Positions 41,940 through 52,923 of a stretch of DNA of 64,000 nt are shown here, piece after piece (within the stretch, counting starts at the first letter, position 1; each line of letters starts with the position of its first letter). This stretch comes from Achatina immaculata (Eukaryota; Mollusca; Gastropoda; Stylommatophora; Achatinidae), in the NCBI GenBank assembly GCA_009760885.1, contig CM019703.1, positions 10,170,959-10,234,958 of the forward strand, in the 5' to 3' direction. The notes under the pieces were generated by a model. The model was not told the origin of the DNA, made no database searches, and was given only the letters and a program-made list of their open reading frames with translations. The position numbers and the translations under genes are program-made.

Positions 41940-42340
41940 CTCTTATTACCTTCAGTTTGGGATTATGTTGGTGTCCTTTGTTATATCCCCAAAGAGAAAT
42001 TCGTCCAGAAAGAATTCGTGTATCTTATTTGAAACTGGTCGCTACTCGCCTTAACAAGGCAACACTGATTCAGATTTCCCGTTTGTTTCAGAATGTCCCG
42101 GACATTTGCCGCAAGTAACAAAACGGGAATCTCGGCAAATATGAAAGGAAAGAGAGAACTACTCGGGATGTGATGATTTTGTTTCTGCTGTTCCTTTGGG
42201 TTTTTTTTTTTTTTCTTTAAATCTACACAAATTTTTTCCACAAAATAAAAATGTTTAAAAAAGTGAGCTGCAAGTGATAGTTTTTTGTTTTCACCACTTG
42301 AAATGGCAGGCTTTAAGACAATAAAAACATTCTGTACATT
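41940..42340. other. No gene recognised
   Basis: A minus frame (about 41981-42170) reads FPFIFAEIPVLLLAANVRDI, but it lacks good splice sites or motifs. Confidence 0.4.
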
Positions 42341-42344
42341 TCCT

Positions 42345-42382
42345 TCACCCTCTCTCTTTCTCTGTCTGTCTCTTTCTCTGTT

Positions 42383-42413
<31 letters not shown>

Positions 42414-42685
42414 GTCTCTCTCTTTCTCTTTCTCCGTTTCTCTCTTTCTGTCACTGTCTCTCTTTCTGTCTACTTCTTCTTTTCTGTCGCTCTTTCTGTC
42501 TTTCTGTATCTCTCTTTTTTCTCTTTCTGTCCTTTCTCTTTCTGTCTTCTCTTTCCGTCTCTCTATTTCTCTCTCTTTCTGTCTCTCTCTGTCTCTCTCT
42601 TTCTGTCTCTCCATGCCTCTCTTTCTGTCTCTATCTCTCTCTCTTATTTTGTCTCTCTCTCTTTCTGTCGTTCTCTTTCTCTCTC
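42345..42685. repeat. CT-rich tract, left part
   Basis: TCTCT, TCTGTC and TTTCTG units. Ser/Leu or Arg/Glu frames on both strands are artefacts. Confidence 0.95.
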
Positions 42686-42937
42686 TGAACCTTAAGTGCC
42701 CAGGGCACATGGGGCTTCCGCAAGGGTTTTCCACAAATGCCTGTCTTTCGCCTTTTTTTCTGCTCTTGCCCAGGTGAGCCCTCTATTGCTCAACATCCTT
42801 TCTGTTGTTCTTCTCCATGTCTCTTTTGGTCTACCCTTACTTCTGCTCCCCTGTGGTGTCCATCTTAGTGCTATTTTTGGTAGTGAGTTGTCAGTCATTC
42901 GGAGCACATGTCCCAACCATCGCCAGCGTCTTTCCTC
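42686..42937 (-). mobile_element. LINE-B C-terminus embedded in CT tract
   Basis: The minus frame reads MTDNSLPKIALRWTPQGSRS, KGRPKETWRRT, ERMLSNRGLTWARAEKKAK, APCALGT, then the GA tail (CT on plus). The surrounding CT tract prevents detection of a target-site duplication. Confidence 0.85.
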
Positions 42938-43070
42938 TCTCTATTTCTGTCTCTCTCTCTCTCTTTCTGTCTCCCTCTCTTTCTGTCTCTTTCTTTTTGT
43001 CTCCTTGTCTGTCTGTCTGTCTGTCTCTTTCTGTCTCACTCGCATTTTCTTCTGTCTCTTTTTTCTATCC

Positions 43071-43101
<31 letters not shown>

Positions 43102-43400
43102 TGTCTGTCTGGGTCTCTCTTTTTCTCTTTCTGCCCTTTCTCTTTTTCTGTTTTTCTCTTTCTGTCTCTCTCTTTCTCTATCTCTCTCTTTCTTTGTCTC
43201 TTTCTGTCACTCTCTGCCTCTCTCTTTCTGTCTCTCGTTTCTCTCTCTCTCTATTTCTGTCTCTCTCTCTCTCTTTCTGTCTCCCTCTCTTTCTGTCTCT
43301 CCGTCTCTATCTACCTGTTGTGTGTGTTTGTCTCGTCCTATCTTTATCTCAATATGTTTCTCTCTATCTCTCTCCATCTCTTTTTTTCCCTCTCTTTACC
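42938..43400. repeat. CT-rich tract, right part
   Basis: Same composition as 42345-42685; resumes immediately past the LINE-B end. Confidence 0.95.
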
Positions 43401-43529
43401 TGATTTTGTTTTCCTCAAGCGAGGAGCAATATTATACATAAATTTTTGTCTTAAAATGTCCATGTTCACATAATCTTGTTCTCAGGCAGTTGCATTGCGG
43501 GTACCATGTGCTACGTATATACATTAGCT

Positions 43530-43960
43530 GTCGCGTTGGCGATCATGTCTCTCCATCTTACACGATCCTTGGTGTGTCCGATGGTCAGTACCACTTGGTA
43601 TGTCCACTGAGAATATTTTTCTCGTGACGTTCCTCTCCTCCTTTTCCCCTTGAGTTTTCCAGTCATTAGCCAAGTTCTCTAACGTCTGTCTGCTGGTTAC
43701 ATGTACAAGAAATTTAGACTGTCTTTTTTTTTCTTATAATTTTGACAAGTTTTCGTTATTCTGAAACTTCTTTGAAGACATCTTCATTTGTTTTCCTGAC
43801 TTTCCAGAGTATTTGATACATCTTTCTCCAGAACTACATCTCTGCTACACCAATTTCTTTATCATTTATGTGTTAAGTGTCCAAGTTTTTCATTATTGCA
43901 GCAATGTCGGTTCACTCTATATCTCTCTCTTGTTCCATCTGTGCCCAAGACATATGGTGG
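43530..43960 (-). mobile_element. LINE-F fragment, second copy
   Basis: Aligns block by block with 28505-28900 (TTCTGAAACTTCTTTGA and TTTCCAGTCATTA blocks on plus). Frame broken. Confidence 0.6.
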
Positions 43961-44390
43961 CTGTTGGTAGCAAGAAATTTCCACTTCAGCGCATCCTTCG
44001 CTATCTTCTTGGCTGTTAAAGGGCATATTATTATCATTAATTTTTACATGATCACGGTGCACGAACTCCGTAGCCGCTGAAACGTCGAATTAATCTTTTT
44101 GGAGGCATTTTTTGGTCATTTTTTTTCTCCCGAAAGGTCAGTATTTGTCCATAATTAAATTGTGAAGTCCATTCACGGTAATAGAACAATTTCACTATCT
44201 TGTCGATTATCTCCTTTTATATGGAAAAATGCTTGGCTTGGACATTTTCTGCATGAAAAGCGACTTTGCTGTTACATGCGCCTCAGGGAAGCAGGACATT
44301 TAGATAATGAAAAGTAAGATATCCGGACAATTAGACACCCTGGTACTTAGACAATTTCTAGGAACCGCTAAACAGTTCTTAAGGTCCACT
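43961..44390. other. No gene recognised
   Basis: Possibly more decayed LINE-F at the left, then unique sequence. Confidence 0.4.
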
Positions 44391-44394
44391 TTAT

Positions 44395-44585
44395 GTTTCC
44401 TACATTTCAGCTGTTTCTTACTAGTCAAGACCCTATTTCACCTTTCTTAAGTTTGAAATGGCTGTTTGTTCCTGGTCAAGACCCTATTTCACCTGTCTTA
44501 AGTTTAAAAATGCGTGTTGACAGTGGAGGTCCTACGTCATATTTCTGAAGTTTCAGCATTCTGTTCCTGGTTAAGACCTCATTTC
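44395..44585. repeat. About 60 bp diverged tandem repeat
   Basis: Three units share GTCAAGACCCTATTTCACC and TTAAGTTT. Confidence 0.65.
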
Positions 44586-44589
44586 TATA

Positions 44590-44994
44590 GGTTATAGGTT
44601 ACAGGTGAATGACTGGGACGTCCATGGACGATATTACTGTCGGCACATGCCTTATTCTTCACGTAGTGTCCCCACTGATGAGAAATAATGAAATGTTGGG
44701 CCCCGCTAGAGATGCCGGTCCTGATGTATTGAGCAGTTGTCGCTGACCGAAAGGACAACTGGAATAGTCCAGACCCCCACTATCTGGGTAACTCACTGCA
44801 TAATGTTCAGGTTCTACGCCAGGGATGATCCGCCTCTTAGGGGGGCCTCCCTGGGAGAAAGGGTAGACCCGTTACAGAACACCAGTCAGCAGGTCTAGTG
44901 TGTGAACAGAAAATGTCTAGATTCTGACTGTTAATATGAGTTACTACTTTTCTGGCTTCCTCTTCAGGCCCCACTAACTCGTACAACACCCTCC

Positions 44995-45000
<6 letters not shown>
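44590..45000. other. No gene recognised
   Basis: Unique-looking, moderately GC-rich; a 27-codon frame at 44605-44688 was considered and rejected. Confidence 0.4.
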
Positions 45001-45041
<41 letters not shown>

Positions 45042-45130
45042 AATATTAGATTTCCGTTCCTGGTTTTCCGATCCCGTTCCTAGGTTCTCAGTCTCGTTCC
45101 TGGATTCCCGATCCCGTTCCTGGGTTCCCG
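45001..45130. repeat. (TC)n microsatellite and short CGTTCCTGG repeat
   Basis: TC at 45001-45036, then about five 17-20 base units of CCCGATCCCGTTCCTGGGTT at 45053-45130. Confidence 0.85.
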
Positions 45131-45549
45131 ATCCCAGACTCACGATACCGCCGTAAGTCGACTAGAAATTAGACTCGTTCGCTCTTCGATCGCAGAACCC
45201 ATTCTACTTCTAGGCTCACGTGATCTTGTAGAACGACAACAGTTTATTTTTGGGTTCTCTACGGCTCTATCTTGTTATATCGAGGAATTCATTTTTTCCG
45301 GCAGTTGACGCGCTCATCGATTGGATAATAAAAATATAAATTTTAATTCGTAATGCTAGAAAACTGCATTCATTCGTTTATTAGATACTGCGCGGAATAA
45401 GTGAAAGCCAAACTTTCATTTAAGCGAGAAGCATGTAAAGGAAACAACAGGAAGTTGAAATCTGTCGGAGATAAAGTAGGGGTGTTGACAAACGACGGGA
45501 TGTCTAAAATTTAAGGACGGAAAGAAGAACCTTAGCTAACGACAGAAAG

Positions 45550-45585
<36 letters not shown>

Positions 45586-45971
45586 ACGAAACCCTACAAT
45601 AAGAGAAACACAACAAACGTGTATTCGGTATGAATAATCGTTTATAAGCGAAATGAAAACAAGAAGAAAATATGCCTCTGACGATTTTACTGGATGTTTA
45701 ATTGTCCGATTGTCTAATTGTCCTGATTGTTCAGCTGTCCAGTGTATAACTGTCCCGGATATATAATTCCGGCACTGCGATTTGAAAAAGAATCAGCAAT
45801 ATTTTCTTTCAATAAGCAGATCCGCGGAATCTTTTTTCACAACAAGAATAAGGCTAACAGCAATACCTGAAACTGAGAGATCTCCACAATGGCATCATCG
45901 TAAAGCTTTGTATGTTCCATGGGCTGCACACAAGCACCGTTCTAAATCTGCAGCTTTTATCTCTTTTCTAG
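45131..45971. other. No gene recognised; (GA)n at 45553-45582
   Basis: Would be intron if the exon that follows is real. The last 20 bases are pyrimidine-rich. Confidence 0.4.
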
Positions 45972-46132
45972 GAAACCTCAAAACCCAGCAGCACCTGACT
46001 ACATGCTACCCCAGTTTCCGTGTACACCTGAACAATGGGAGCTTGACAAATGGAAAAGACACCTCTACTACCCGGAGATAATACGACCAAAAACACAGAC
46101 AGTGAGACTGCCATTGGAACCGAATTCACGTG
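45972..46132 (+). CDS. Candidate internal exon, unidentified Pro/Trp/Tyr-rich protein
   Basis: Acceptor CTTTTATCTCTTTTCTAG|G and donor CACGTG|GTAATA bound 161 bases: one leftover base, 53 open codons and one leftover base. It reads KPQNPAAPDYMLPQFPCTPE, QWELDKWKRHLYYPEIIRPK, TQTVRLPLEPNSR. Frequent Pro, Trp and Tyr with charged residues between is typical of real protein and unlike repeat-derived frames. The acceptor has one of the best pyrimidine tracts in the window. A second plus frame is also open here (45782-46081) but reads less protein-like. Family not recognised. It cannot be spliced directly to the 37.8 kb exon in phase. Confidence 0.5.
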
Positions 46133-46300
46133 GTAATATACAAAGCGGTTGATGTTTATCAAACGTGCACTCATTACTTCCGATAGGTGTGAAGTATGAA
46201 TGGAAACGTATCATTTTACAAATATAATTACACATATAAAGCAAAGTAAGTACGAAAACATTACAGTGCCTTCTTTCTTTCTTTCTTCTTCTTCAAGCAG
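46133..46300. other. No gene recognised
   Basis: Short unique spacer downstream of the candidate exon. Confidence 0.4.
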
Positions 46301-46301
46301 A

Positions 46302-46620
46302 TTTCCGAGTCAGTCAGTCAGTCATTTGCATGACCCTTGCCGAAGTTTGCCTCCCTAACAGCTCTCCTGTAGGCCTCTCGGTTGTAAGCAAGATGCCCTG
46401 CTGCTGATGCACCCATTTGCAGATTATCAACGATGTCCTGCAGTCATCTTCGCCTTGGTCTTCCTCTCTTTCTTTTTCCCATTATGTACCCTTCCAAGAT
46501 GGTCTTCTCTAGATTACCATAACGTTTAATGTGTCAAAAATATTTAAGTTTTCTTTGTTTAATCCTCCTTACTAGCCAGTCTTCTTCAATGTTAAGTTCT
46601 TGTACCATGGATATATTTTT
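46302..46620 (-). mobile_element. LINE-G C-terminus with (TGAC)n tail
   Basis: Reverse complement of the 12975-13260 pattern: GGAAAAAGAAAGAGAGGAAG (GRP region), GGTGCATCAGCAGCAGG, TACAACCGAGAGGCCTACAG, tail CAGTCAGTCAGTCA on plus. Confidence 0.8.
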
Positions 46621-46764
46621 TTCTTTTTATGTCTTTCCGGGTAGGGAAATAAGTAGGGGGTGCCTTACTTTCCGAGTCACTGAAGCTCTCTCCATTCTTC
46701 TCTGTTCTTGATTTTTTTTTTCTTGCCAGTTGTTGATTTCAAGAGCGTATATTTTTTTATCTAG

Positions 46765-46885
46765 GTTGTCTCATCTTTGTTGTCTAGGTTGTCTCCCTTC
46801 GTCGTCTAGGTTGTCTCACCTTCGTTGTCTAGGTTGTCTCACCTTCGTTGTCTAGGTTGTTTCACCTTCGTTGTCTAGGTCTCTG
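46765..46885. repeat. 23 bp minisatellite
   Basis: Five units of CACCTTCGTTGTCTAGGTTG plus TCT. Confidence 0.9.
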
Positions 46886-46889
46886 TCTC

Positions 46890-47390
46890 TTGGTTTGTTC
46901 CCTTTCAGAGAACACTGCCTATCCTTGCTTTAAAAAAATAAAACAACAACTCTGGACAAATTATGTGTTTGTATATGGTATTTGGTTTCTCATAAAAAGT
47001 GAGTGCACTGTATAAAGATCCACACTCAGTGAATCCAACATAAGAATAAGGTACTTGACATTTATGTTAGGGAAAATGGCCATTCTTTTGTGAAGAACCG
47101 TTGTTGTCACATACTTCTCTCTCATGTGGTGCTATATGTGTTGACGAACTGATGGTTTATGCTGTGTGTAGGTTTACAAGTATGCTAGAACATGTAAGCA
47201 TCATCCATGGAAAACTATAGAAAACAATACAAATGTTAAAAAAAAAGTTAAAAGGGAGAGAGAAGAGAAAAAAAGAGGAGGGGAAAAGGAGGAGAGGAGA
47301 TATGAAAAGAGTAGATGATAAGAGAAGAAGAAGAGGAGGGAAGGAGAGGAAAAGAAAAGAATTGAAGAGATGAAGAGAAGAAGGGCGATC
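46890..47390. other. No gene recognised; purine-rich from 47240
   Basis: The right half (47240-47390) is almost entirely A and G and forms the flank of the LINE-1 fragment. Confidence 0.5.
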
Positions 47391-47392
47391 AA

Positions 47393-47755
47393 GAGATTGA
47401 TTGATTGACTGATTGATCTTTTATTTCCAAAGGGTTAAGAATCGAGAACCAAGGCCCTTCTGACATTCTCCCCTTTATCACACAACTTTCTCTCTGCTCC
47501 AGACACTATACAGATATGCTGGTCGTATAACCAACATAACTAACATTGGAAAGCCGAGAGACATCAAACAAAATATAACACATACGTTTCACTCTTATCC
47601 ATGCACTCAGTACAGAAAGTAACTACATACACATATACATGACTATCTACCAAACAAAATTTCGGAACTATTCTGAATAAACAATTAACTGAATTCAGAT
47701 CTCTGTAAGAGCAGTCTCAAATAACTTCTTTAAGTTTTATGAATCATGGAGATGA
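47393..47755 (-). mobile_element. LINE-1 3' end, 5'-truncated
   Basis: Matches 1888-2320, including the tail (GATTGATTGA), TTTATTTCC and the CATGGAG end near 47745. Purine-rich sequence on both sides. Confidence 0.8.
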
Positions 47756-47759
47756 GAAG

Positions 47760-48280
47760 AGAAGCAGAGCAAGTTTCAGTAACAACTAATGAATGTGTTG
47801 CAAAAGAACATATATCATGGGATTGGCCAATCCGTGTTCAACAGCTCTACCAAACAGAATCCTGGGCCGTAAGGAGAAAGTTATGAGTGAAGGATAAATG
47901 TGAATCAGAAATGTGAATCTACAGAAAATTAGGTAATATATCACGGATGTTTTTTTTAAAGAACAAATGCAAGAGTGTTAGAACAACTACAAGTGTAATG
48001 TGAATTTCTAAACAAAAAAAAATATAAGGATCCAGAAAACATAAGAGTACACCGAAGATCATAAGAGAAGGAAAGATAAAAGGAAAAAAAAGGAGCAGAA
48101 GGTAGACAGATGTAGATGGACAGGATACAAACTGGCTAATTGGACCATTAAGAAGAGGGAGGCGAGAAAACTGGTGATTCACTAACCACCAACGTTCCTA
48201 CCAAAGACGGCATGTGATGGTTACCAGCAGCAACAATACCACGGGTCTGATCGCTGACATGCTTCTTTGTGTGTGACAGA
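47760..48280. other. No gene recognised
   Basis: AT-rich; nothing identified. Confidence 0.45.
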
Positions 48281-48282
48281 CA

Positions 48283-49530
48283 GACAGGTTAGGTAGGTAG
48301 GTAGGTAGGTAGGTAGGTAGGTAGGTAGGTAGGTAGGTAGGTAGGTAGTTAGGTAGGTAGTTAGGTAGGTAGGTAGTTAGTTAGGTAGTTAGGTAGGTAG
48401 GTAGGTAGGTAGGTGGGTAGGTAGGTAGGTAGGTAGGTAGGTAGTTAGTTAGGTAGTTTGGTAGGTAGGTAGGTAGGTAGGTAGGTAGGTGGGTAGGTAG
48501 GTAGGTAGGTGGGTGGGTAGGTAGGTAGGTAGGTAGTTAGCTAGGTAGTTAGGTAGGTAGGTAGGTAGGTAGGTGGGTAGGTAGGTAGTTAGTTAGTTAG
48601 GTAGGTAGGTAGGTAGGTAGTTAGGTAGGTAGGTAGTTAGTTAGGTAGTTAGGTAGGTAGGTAGTTAGTTAGGTAGTTAGGTAGTTAGGTAGGTAGGTAG
48701 TTAGTTAGGTAGTTAGGTAGGTAGTTAGGTAGGTAGGTAGTTAGTTAGGTAGTTAGTAGGTAGGTAGGTAGGTAGTAGGTAGTTAGGTAGTAGGTAGGTA
48801 GGTAGTTAGTAGGTAGTTAGGTAGGTAGGTAGGTAGTTAGTAGGTAGGTAGTAGGTAGGTAGGTAGGTAGGTAGGTAGGTAGGTAGGTAGGTAGGTAGGT
48901 AGTTAGTTAGGTAGTTAGGTAGGTAGGTAGGTAGTTAGTTAGTTAGGTAGGTAGGTAGGTAGGTAGTTAGGTAGGTAGGTAGTTAGTTAGGTAGTTAGGT
49001 AGGTAGGTAGTTAGTTAGGTAGTTAGGTAGTTAGGTAGGTAGGTAGTTAGTTAGGTAGTTAGGTAGGTAGTTAGGTAGGTAGGTAGTTAGTTAGGTAGTT
49101 AGGTAGGTAGGTAGGTAGGTAGTTAGGTAGTTAGGTAGGTAGGTAGGTAGTTAGTTAGGTAGTTAGGTAGGTAGGTAGGTAGTTAGTTAGGTAGTTAGGT
49201 AGGTAGGTAGGTAGGTAGGTAGGTGGGTAGGTAGGTAGGTAGGTAGGTAGTTAGTTAGGTAGTTAGGTAGGTAGGTATGTAGTTAGTTAGGTAGGTAGGT
49301 AGGTAGGTAGGTAGTTAGGTAGGTAGGTAGTTAGGTAGGTAGGTAGGTAGGTAGGTAGGTAGGTAGTTAGGTAGGTAGGTAGGTAGGTAGGTAGGTAGGT
49401 GGGTAGATAGGTAGGTAGGTGGGTAGGTACGTAGGTACGTAGGTAGGTAGGTAGGTAGGTAGGTAGGTAGGTAGGTAGGTAGGTAGGTGGGTAGGTAGGT
49501 AGGTGGGTAGGTAGGTGGGTAGGTAGGTAG
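48283..49530. repeat. (GTAG)n satellite, 1.25 kb
   Basis: More than 300 tetranucleotide units, mostly GTAG, with GTTA variants that recur in higher-order blocks such as GTAGTTAGTTAGGTAGTTAG. Pro-Thr-Tyr-Leu frames on the minus strand are artefacts. Confidence 0.99.
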
Positions 49531-49549
49531 ATAAGGTGGAAGGGTGGGT

Positions 49550-49900
49550 GGACGAACAGACAAACAAAGACAAACAGACAGATAGGTAGATAGAGAAAGA
49601 GAGTGTCTATATTTAAAGACACTTTGTATACACCAATATTATTCAGACACACTTTTAATACCCTATTCATATTGGTAATTTTATATTGCTTTACAGTGGG
49701 AAGCTTTAACAAGATTTAACAATGTGCCCGGATTTAACAATGTGCCCGGATTTTCGTGGCTTTATTCTCTGCTGGATCAAACCACTTTTCTATGCATATT
49801 GCACGTATCGCCTGAAAAAGTTATGTTGTCATGATTCGGTAAGAGTTAAAGATCGTATAGAAGAAGGACATGTCAGTTTTATACTAGTCTCCACAACCGT
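49550..49900. other. No gene recognised; 19 bp duplication
   Basis: AACAATGTGCCCGGATTT occurs twice in a row at 49719-49756. Otherwise unremarkable. Confidence 0.5.
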
Positions 49901-49904
49901 AACT

Positions 49905-50045
49905 TTCACATCATCATCATCATCATCATCATCAATCATCATCATCATGTGCCATCTCCGGAGGTAAACATGGCTACAGCCAGTTTCCAGTTTCTTCTGT
50001 CTTATCACTTTCACTCTTGATTCCTGTCCCATCTCTTGATGTTTG
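49905..50045 (-). mobile_element. LINE 3' end with (ATG)n tail
   Basis: The minus strand reads MGQESRVKVIRQKKLETGCS and a stop-free run into ATGATG (CAT at 49910-49947). Same layout as LINE-E. Confidence 0.5.
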
Positions 50046-50204
50046 CCAATCAGTCAACGTCATTGTCGTCTTTTTTATCTTTCTTTTCCCACATCGTCTT
50101 TTCCCTAACAAATACTGAGCCTCCCCTGCGTAAGGAGAAAATATTACAACTGCCTAATTCTCATTTTAGAAAAAAATTGTTTCTTTATTCAAAATCAACT
50201 GATG

Positions 50205-50775
50205 TTTCTTTCACTACCCTTGCCACCAGATTATACTTCTTTCACTGCCCTTGTCACCAGATTATACTTCTTTCACTGCCCTTGTCACCAAATTATACTT
50301 CCTTCACTGCCCTGGTCACCAAATTATACTTCTTTCACTGTCCTTGTCACCAAATTATACTTCCTTCACTGCCCTTGCCACCAAATTATACTTCTTTCAC
50401 TGCCCTTGCCACCAAATTATACTTCTTTCACTGCCCTTGTCACTAAATTAAACTTCTTCCACTGTCCCTGCCACCAAATTATACTTCTTTCACTGCCCTT
50501 GTCACTAAATTAAACTTCTTTCACTGCCCTTGCCACCAAATTATACTTCTTTCACTGCCCTTGTCACTAAATTAAACTTCTTTCACTGCCCTTGCCACCA
50601 AATTATACTTCTTTCACTGCCCTTGTCACTAAATTAAACTTCTTCCACTGTCCCTGCCACCAAATTATACTTCTTTCACTGCCCTTGTCACCAAATTAAA
50701 CTTCTTCCACTGCCCTTGCAACCAAATTAAACTTCTTCCACTGCCCTTGCCACCAAATTATATTTCTTTCACTGC
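50205..50775. repeat. 31 bp minisatellite
   Basis: About 18 units with core TTCTTTCACTGCCCTTGCCA, followed by CCAAATTATAC. TATAC and TAAAC versions alternate over 50430-50700, giving a 62-base higher-order period. Confidence 0.95.
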
Positions 50776-51045
50776 TGACGTAAGGGTTGGCGAACCATAG
50801 ATGACCAAGACCCTGTCCAACCTCTCTGCTGGCGCCCCCATTAACAGGCCTAGCCTAGCTAACGAGGTAGGGATCGCCATAGTCCCCATGGCAGTGGAGT
50901 CTGCTAAAGAAGCATTGCACACCACCCCCCCCCACCACCTGCATTTTATCTGTACTCTGGGACAGAAAAACTAACTGCCATAACTTGCCCCCCACACCTA
51001 CATAATGATGTGCCTCAACACCTTCACAGCATCGGCTGCAAGGAA
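50776..51045 (-). repeat. Repeat X, copy 5
   Basis: CCAAGACCCTGTCCAACCTC, AACAGGCCTAGCCTAGCTAA, CATGGCAGTGGAGTCTGC, then the stem region (CACAGCATCGGCTGCAAGGA). It continues directly into GGT repeats. Confidence 0.8.
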
Positions 51046-51254
51046 CACTGGTGGTGGTGGTGGTTTTGGTGGTGGTGGTGGTGGTGGTGGTTTTGGTGGT
51101 GGTGGTTTTGGTGTGGTGGTGGTGGTGGTTTTGGTAGTTTTGGTGGTGGTGGTGGTGGTGGTTTTGGTGGTGGTGGTGGTTTTGGTGGTGGTGGTGGTGG
51201 TGGTGGTTTTGGTGGTGGTGGTTTTGGTGGTGGTGGTGGTGGTGGTGGTGGTTT
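51046..51254. repeat. (GGT)n tract with TTTTGGT spacers
   Basis: GGTGGTGGT blocks broken by GGTTTTGGT; Gly/Val/Trp frames are artefacts. Starts at the end of an X copy. Confidence 0.97.
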
Positions 51255-51259
51255 TTATT

Positions 51260-51730
51260 ATCTACACATTATACACAGTGCAGAACGCCGATAAGAGATT
51301 CTTGTCTTGATCCAATATTCATTTCTGTTCCAGCTTCCACCTTCTTTTCATGAGAAAATTATCATCAACTGGTGCTCATCTGTCTGTGTCTGGCTTCCCC
51401 GAGCGTCGAGAAAGACTTAATGTCTTAAACATGATGACTCACAAGATGTGGCATTTCAGAATCCAAGAGTTTGCAAGCCTTTAGCGTTTCTTATTATGTG
51501 TGTGTCTGTGTAAGCTTTCATTAAATAAAGAAATATTAAAACAGAAGTGGTTTTCCATGTGTTTGTTGTCATTTTTGTAAAACTTTTTATAAATCCACAT
51601 GAAGAATTTCCGAATCGCTTTGGCTCGGCGTGACACTTTTTTTGCAAATAGATAGCTTAAAATAGCCAATATTAGTTTCACAGCGGAAAAAAACATAAGA
51701 TTCTTTAGAAAGGAAAAGGAAAACAATACA
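51260..51730. other. No gene recognised
   Basis: AT-rich; minus frames lack motifs. Confidence 0.45.
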
Positions 51731-51809
51731 TGGTTATTCATTAAGTCCCTGAAACATTTCAAAAATTCGTAAAAATATCATACGTAACGGATCGTGACTG
51801 TTCTTATGT

Positions 51810-51835
51810 CGAGAGAGAGAGAGAGAGAGAGAGAT
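51810..51835. repeat. (GA)n microsatellite
   Basis: About 12 GA units. Confidence 0.95.
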
Positions 51836-51915
51836 AAACTGTTTAAGTTTTTTTTTTAATAAAGCCCGCGCGCAGAGCTCTCGTGGTTTGCCGCTAGGAG
51901 GCAGCAGTAGCAAAT

Positions 51916-52200
51916 ATGGCGTTTAGTAAACGTGAGCAGTTATTTTATGTTTTGGAATACCCAAGAACCTTATCCGTTGTGACTGTGCAGCGACGATTTC
52001 GAGCGGAATTCCAGAAGGCAGCGCCTGTTTTCAACAGTATCAAGAAGTGGTATGGGAAATTCCTGGATGAAGGCTGTCTGTGCACAGCTCCTCGGCAGGG
52101 ACGTCCAGGACCAAGCGACGAAACTGAGAATCATGTTAGAGAAACTTACCAGCGAAGCCCCCGCCTTCATCTCGAAATTTCGCATACCCTTCAGTCTTAA
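51916..52200 (+). pseudogene. DUF4817-type transposase, N-terminal fragment
   Basis: Starts at an ATG and reads MAFSKREQLFYVLEYPRTLS, VVTVQRRFRAEF, FNSIKKWYGKFLDEGCLCTA, PRQGRPGPSDETENHVRETY and a stop. Order and spacing match the helix-turn-helix domain of Tc1/mariner-superfamily transposases annotated with DUF4817 (typical pattern: VLEY-x-TxS-x-x-TVQRxF, then F-EEGCLC, then GRP-x-SEE). The DDE catalytic domain does not follow. It keeps a clean 94-codon frame, so it is either young or under little decay. A plausible end sequence lies near 51735 (ATTCATTAAGTCCCTGAAAC). Confidence 0.75.
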
Positions 52201-52204
52201 AGGT

Positions 52205-52734
52205 AAAAATAGATGATAGGGCTCAGCAGTTGGCTTCACATAACTGGATATCTGAGGTTTCTGTAATTTTCTCCCTCTCATATCTTACGTGGGCGGCCTC
52301 TCCCTCTGTTTCCTGCAGTTGCTAGGGTAAATGTTTTCTGTGGTATGCTGTCTGGCGGTAGTCGTGCAGTGTGGCCAAAACTTGTAGTGTAATACTAGTG
52401 CTACTCCAGCCCTTGCTACTGATACCATCATAGCTATTTTTTAGGGGAGATAATGGTGTAAAGTCCACATTTAAATAGTGCACTTGATGAAATACAGTTA
52501 AGAGATTGTCGAAGATGGAAAAAGAAACTAACACAGATATTTAAACGGAACAAATTATGAAACTAACAAAGATATTTAAACGGAATAAATTCCAAACAGA
52601 AGTTCCATAAAGTGGGTAAAAATTGATACGCGAATGAAAACAAGCGTGGCATATGTGGAAACTGATGTAACTCTTGTACAAATTAATTAGTTTTTAACAT
52701 TTCCGCGGTAATTTCCCCTACTTCTTATATCTTC
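52205..52734. other. No gene recognised; short 36 bp duplication
   Basis: GATATTTAAACGGAA(C/T)AAAT occurs twice at 52537-52591. No transposase continuation. Confidence 0.5.
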
Positions 52735-52825
52735 TTATATCCTTCCCGTGCCGTTAAACGTCACACAAGGCTAGCAAAGTAGTTCCCCAATTTTTCAAGT
52801 TTATCCGAGGAGCTCATTCCCCTAC
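52735..52825 (-). mobile_element. LINE-A extreme 3' end
   Basis: Reverse complement of the LINE-A end: AACGGCACGGGAAGGATATA after the last codons (TGCTAGCCTTGTGTGACG). Confidence 0.7.
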
Positions 52826-52923
52826 TTGAAGGGAACATTTTTTTTCCTCGTCACTCTTATTTCTTTATAGTTTCTCTGGTGGAGGGGATGGGTGAGCTGG
52901 TACATCGTTACCGGGACTGAAGG

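Noticed and set aside
42285..43473. Long Ser/Leu-rich (+) and Arg/Glu-rich (-) frames
   Set aside because: Translation of a CT-rich simple repeat with a LINE-B fragment in the middle.
44605..44688. 27-codon frame VNDWDVHGRYYCRHMPYSSR to a stop, after an AG
   Set aside because: Acceptor has a poor pyrimidine tract and the stretch is very short.
49287..49712. Pro-Thr-Tyr-Leu repeat frames on minus
   Set aside because: Translation of the GTAG satellite.
49910..49947. Telomere or centromere repeat candidates among simple repeats
   Set aside because: None of the arrays has TTAGGG or a known satellite unit; this one is the ATG tail of a LINE end.
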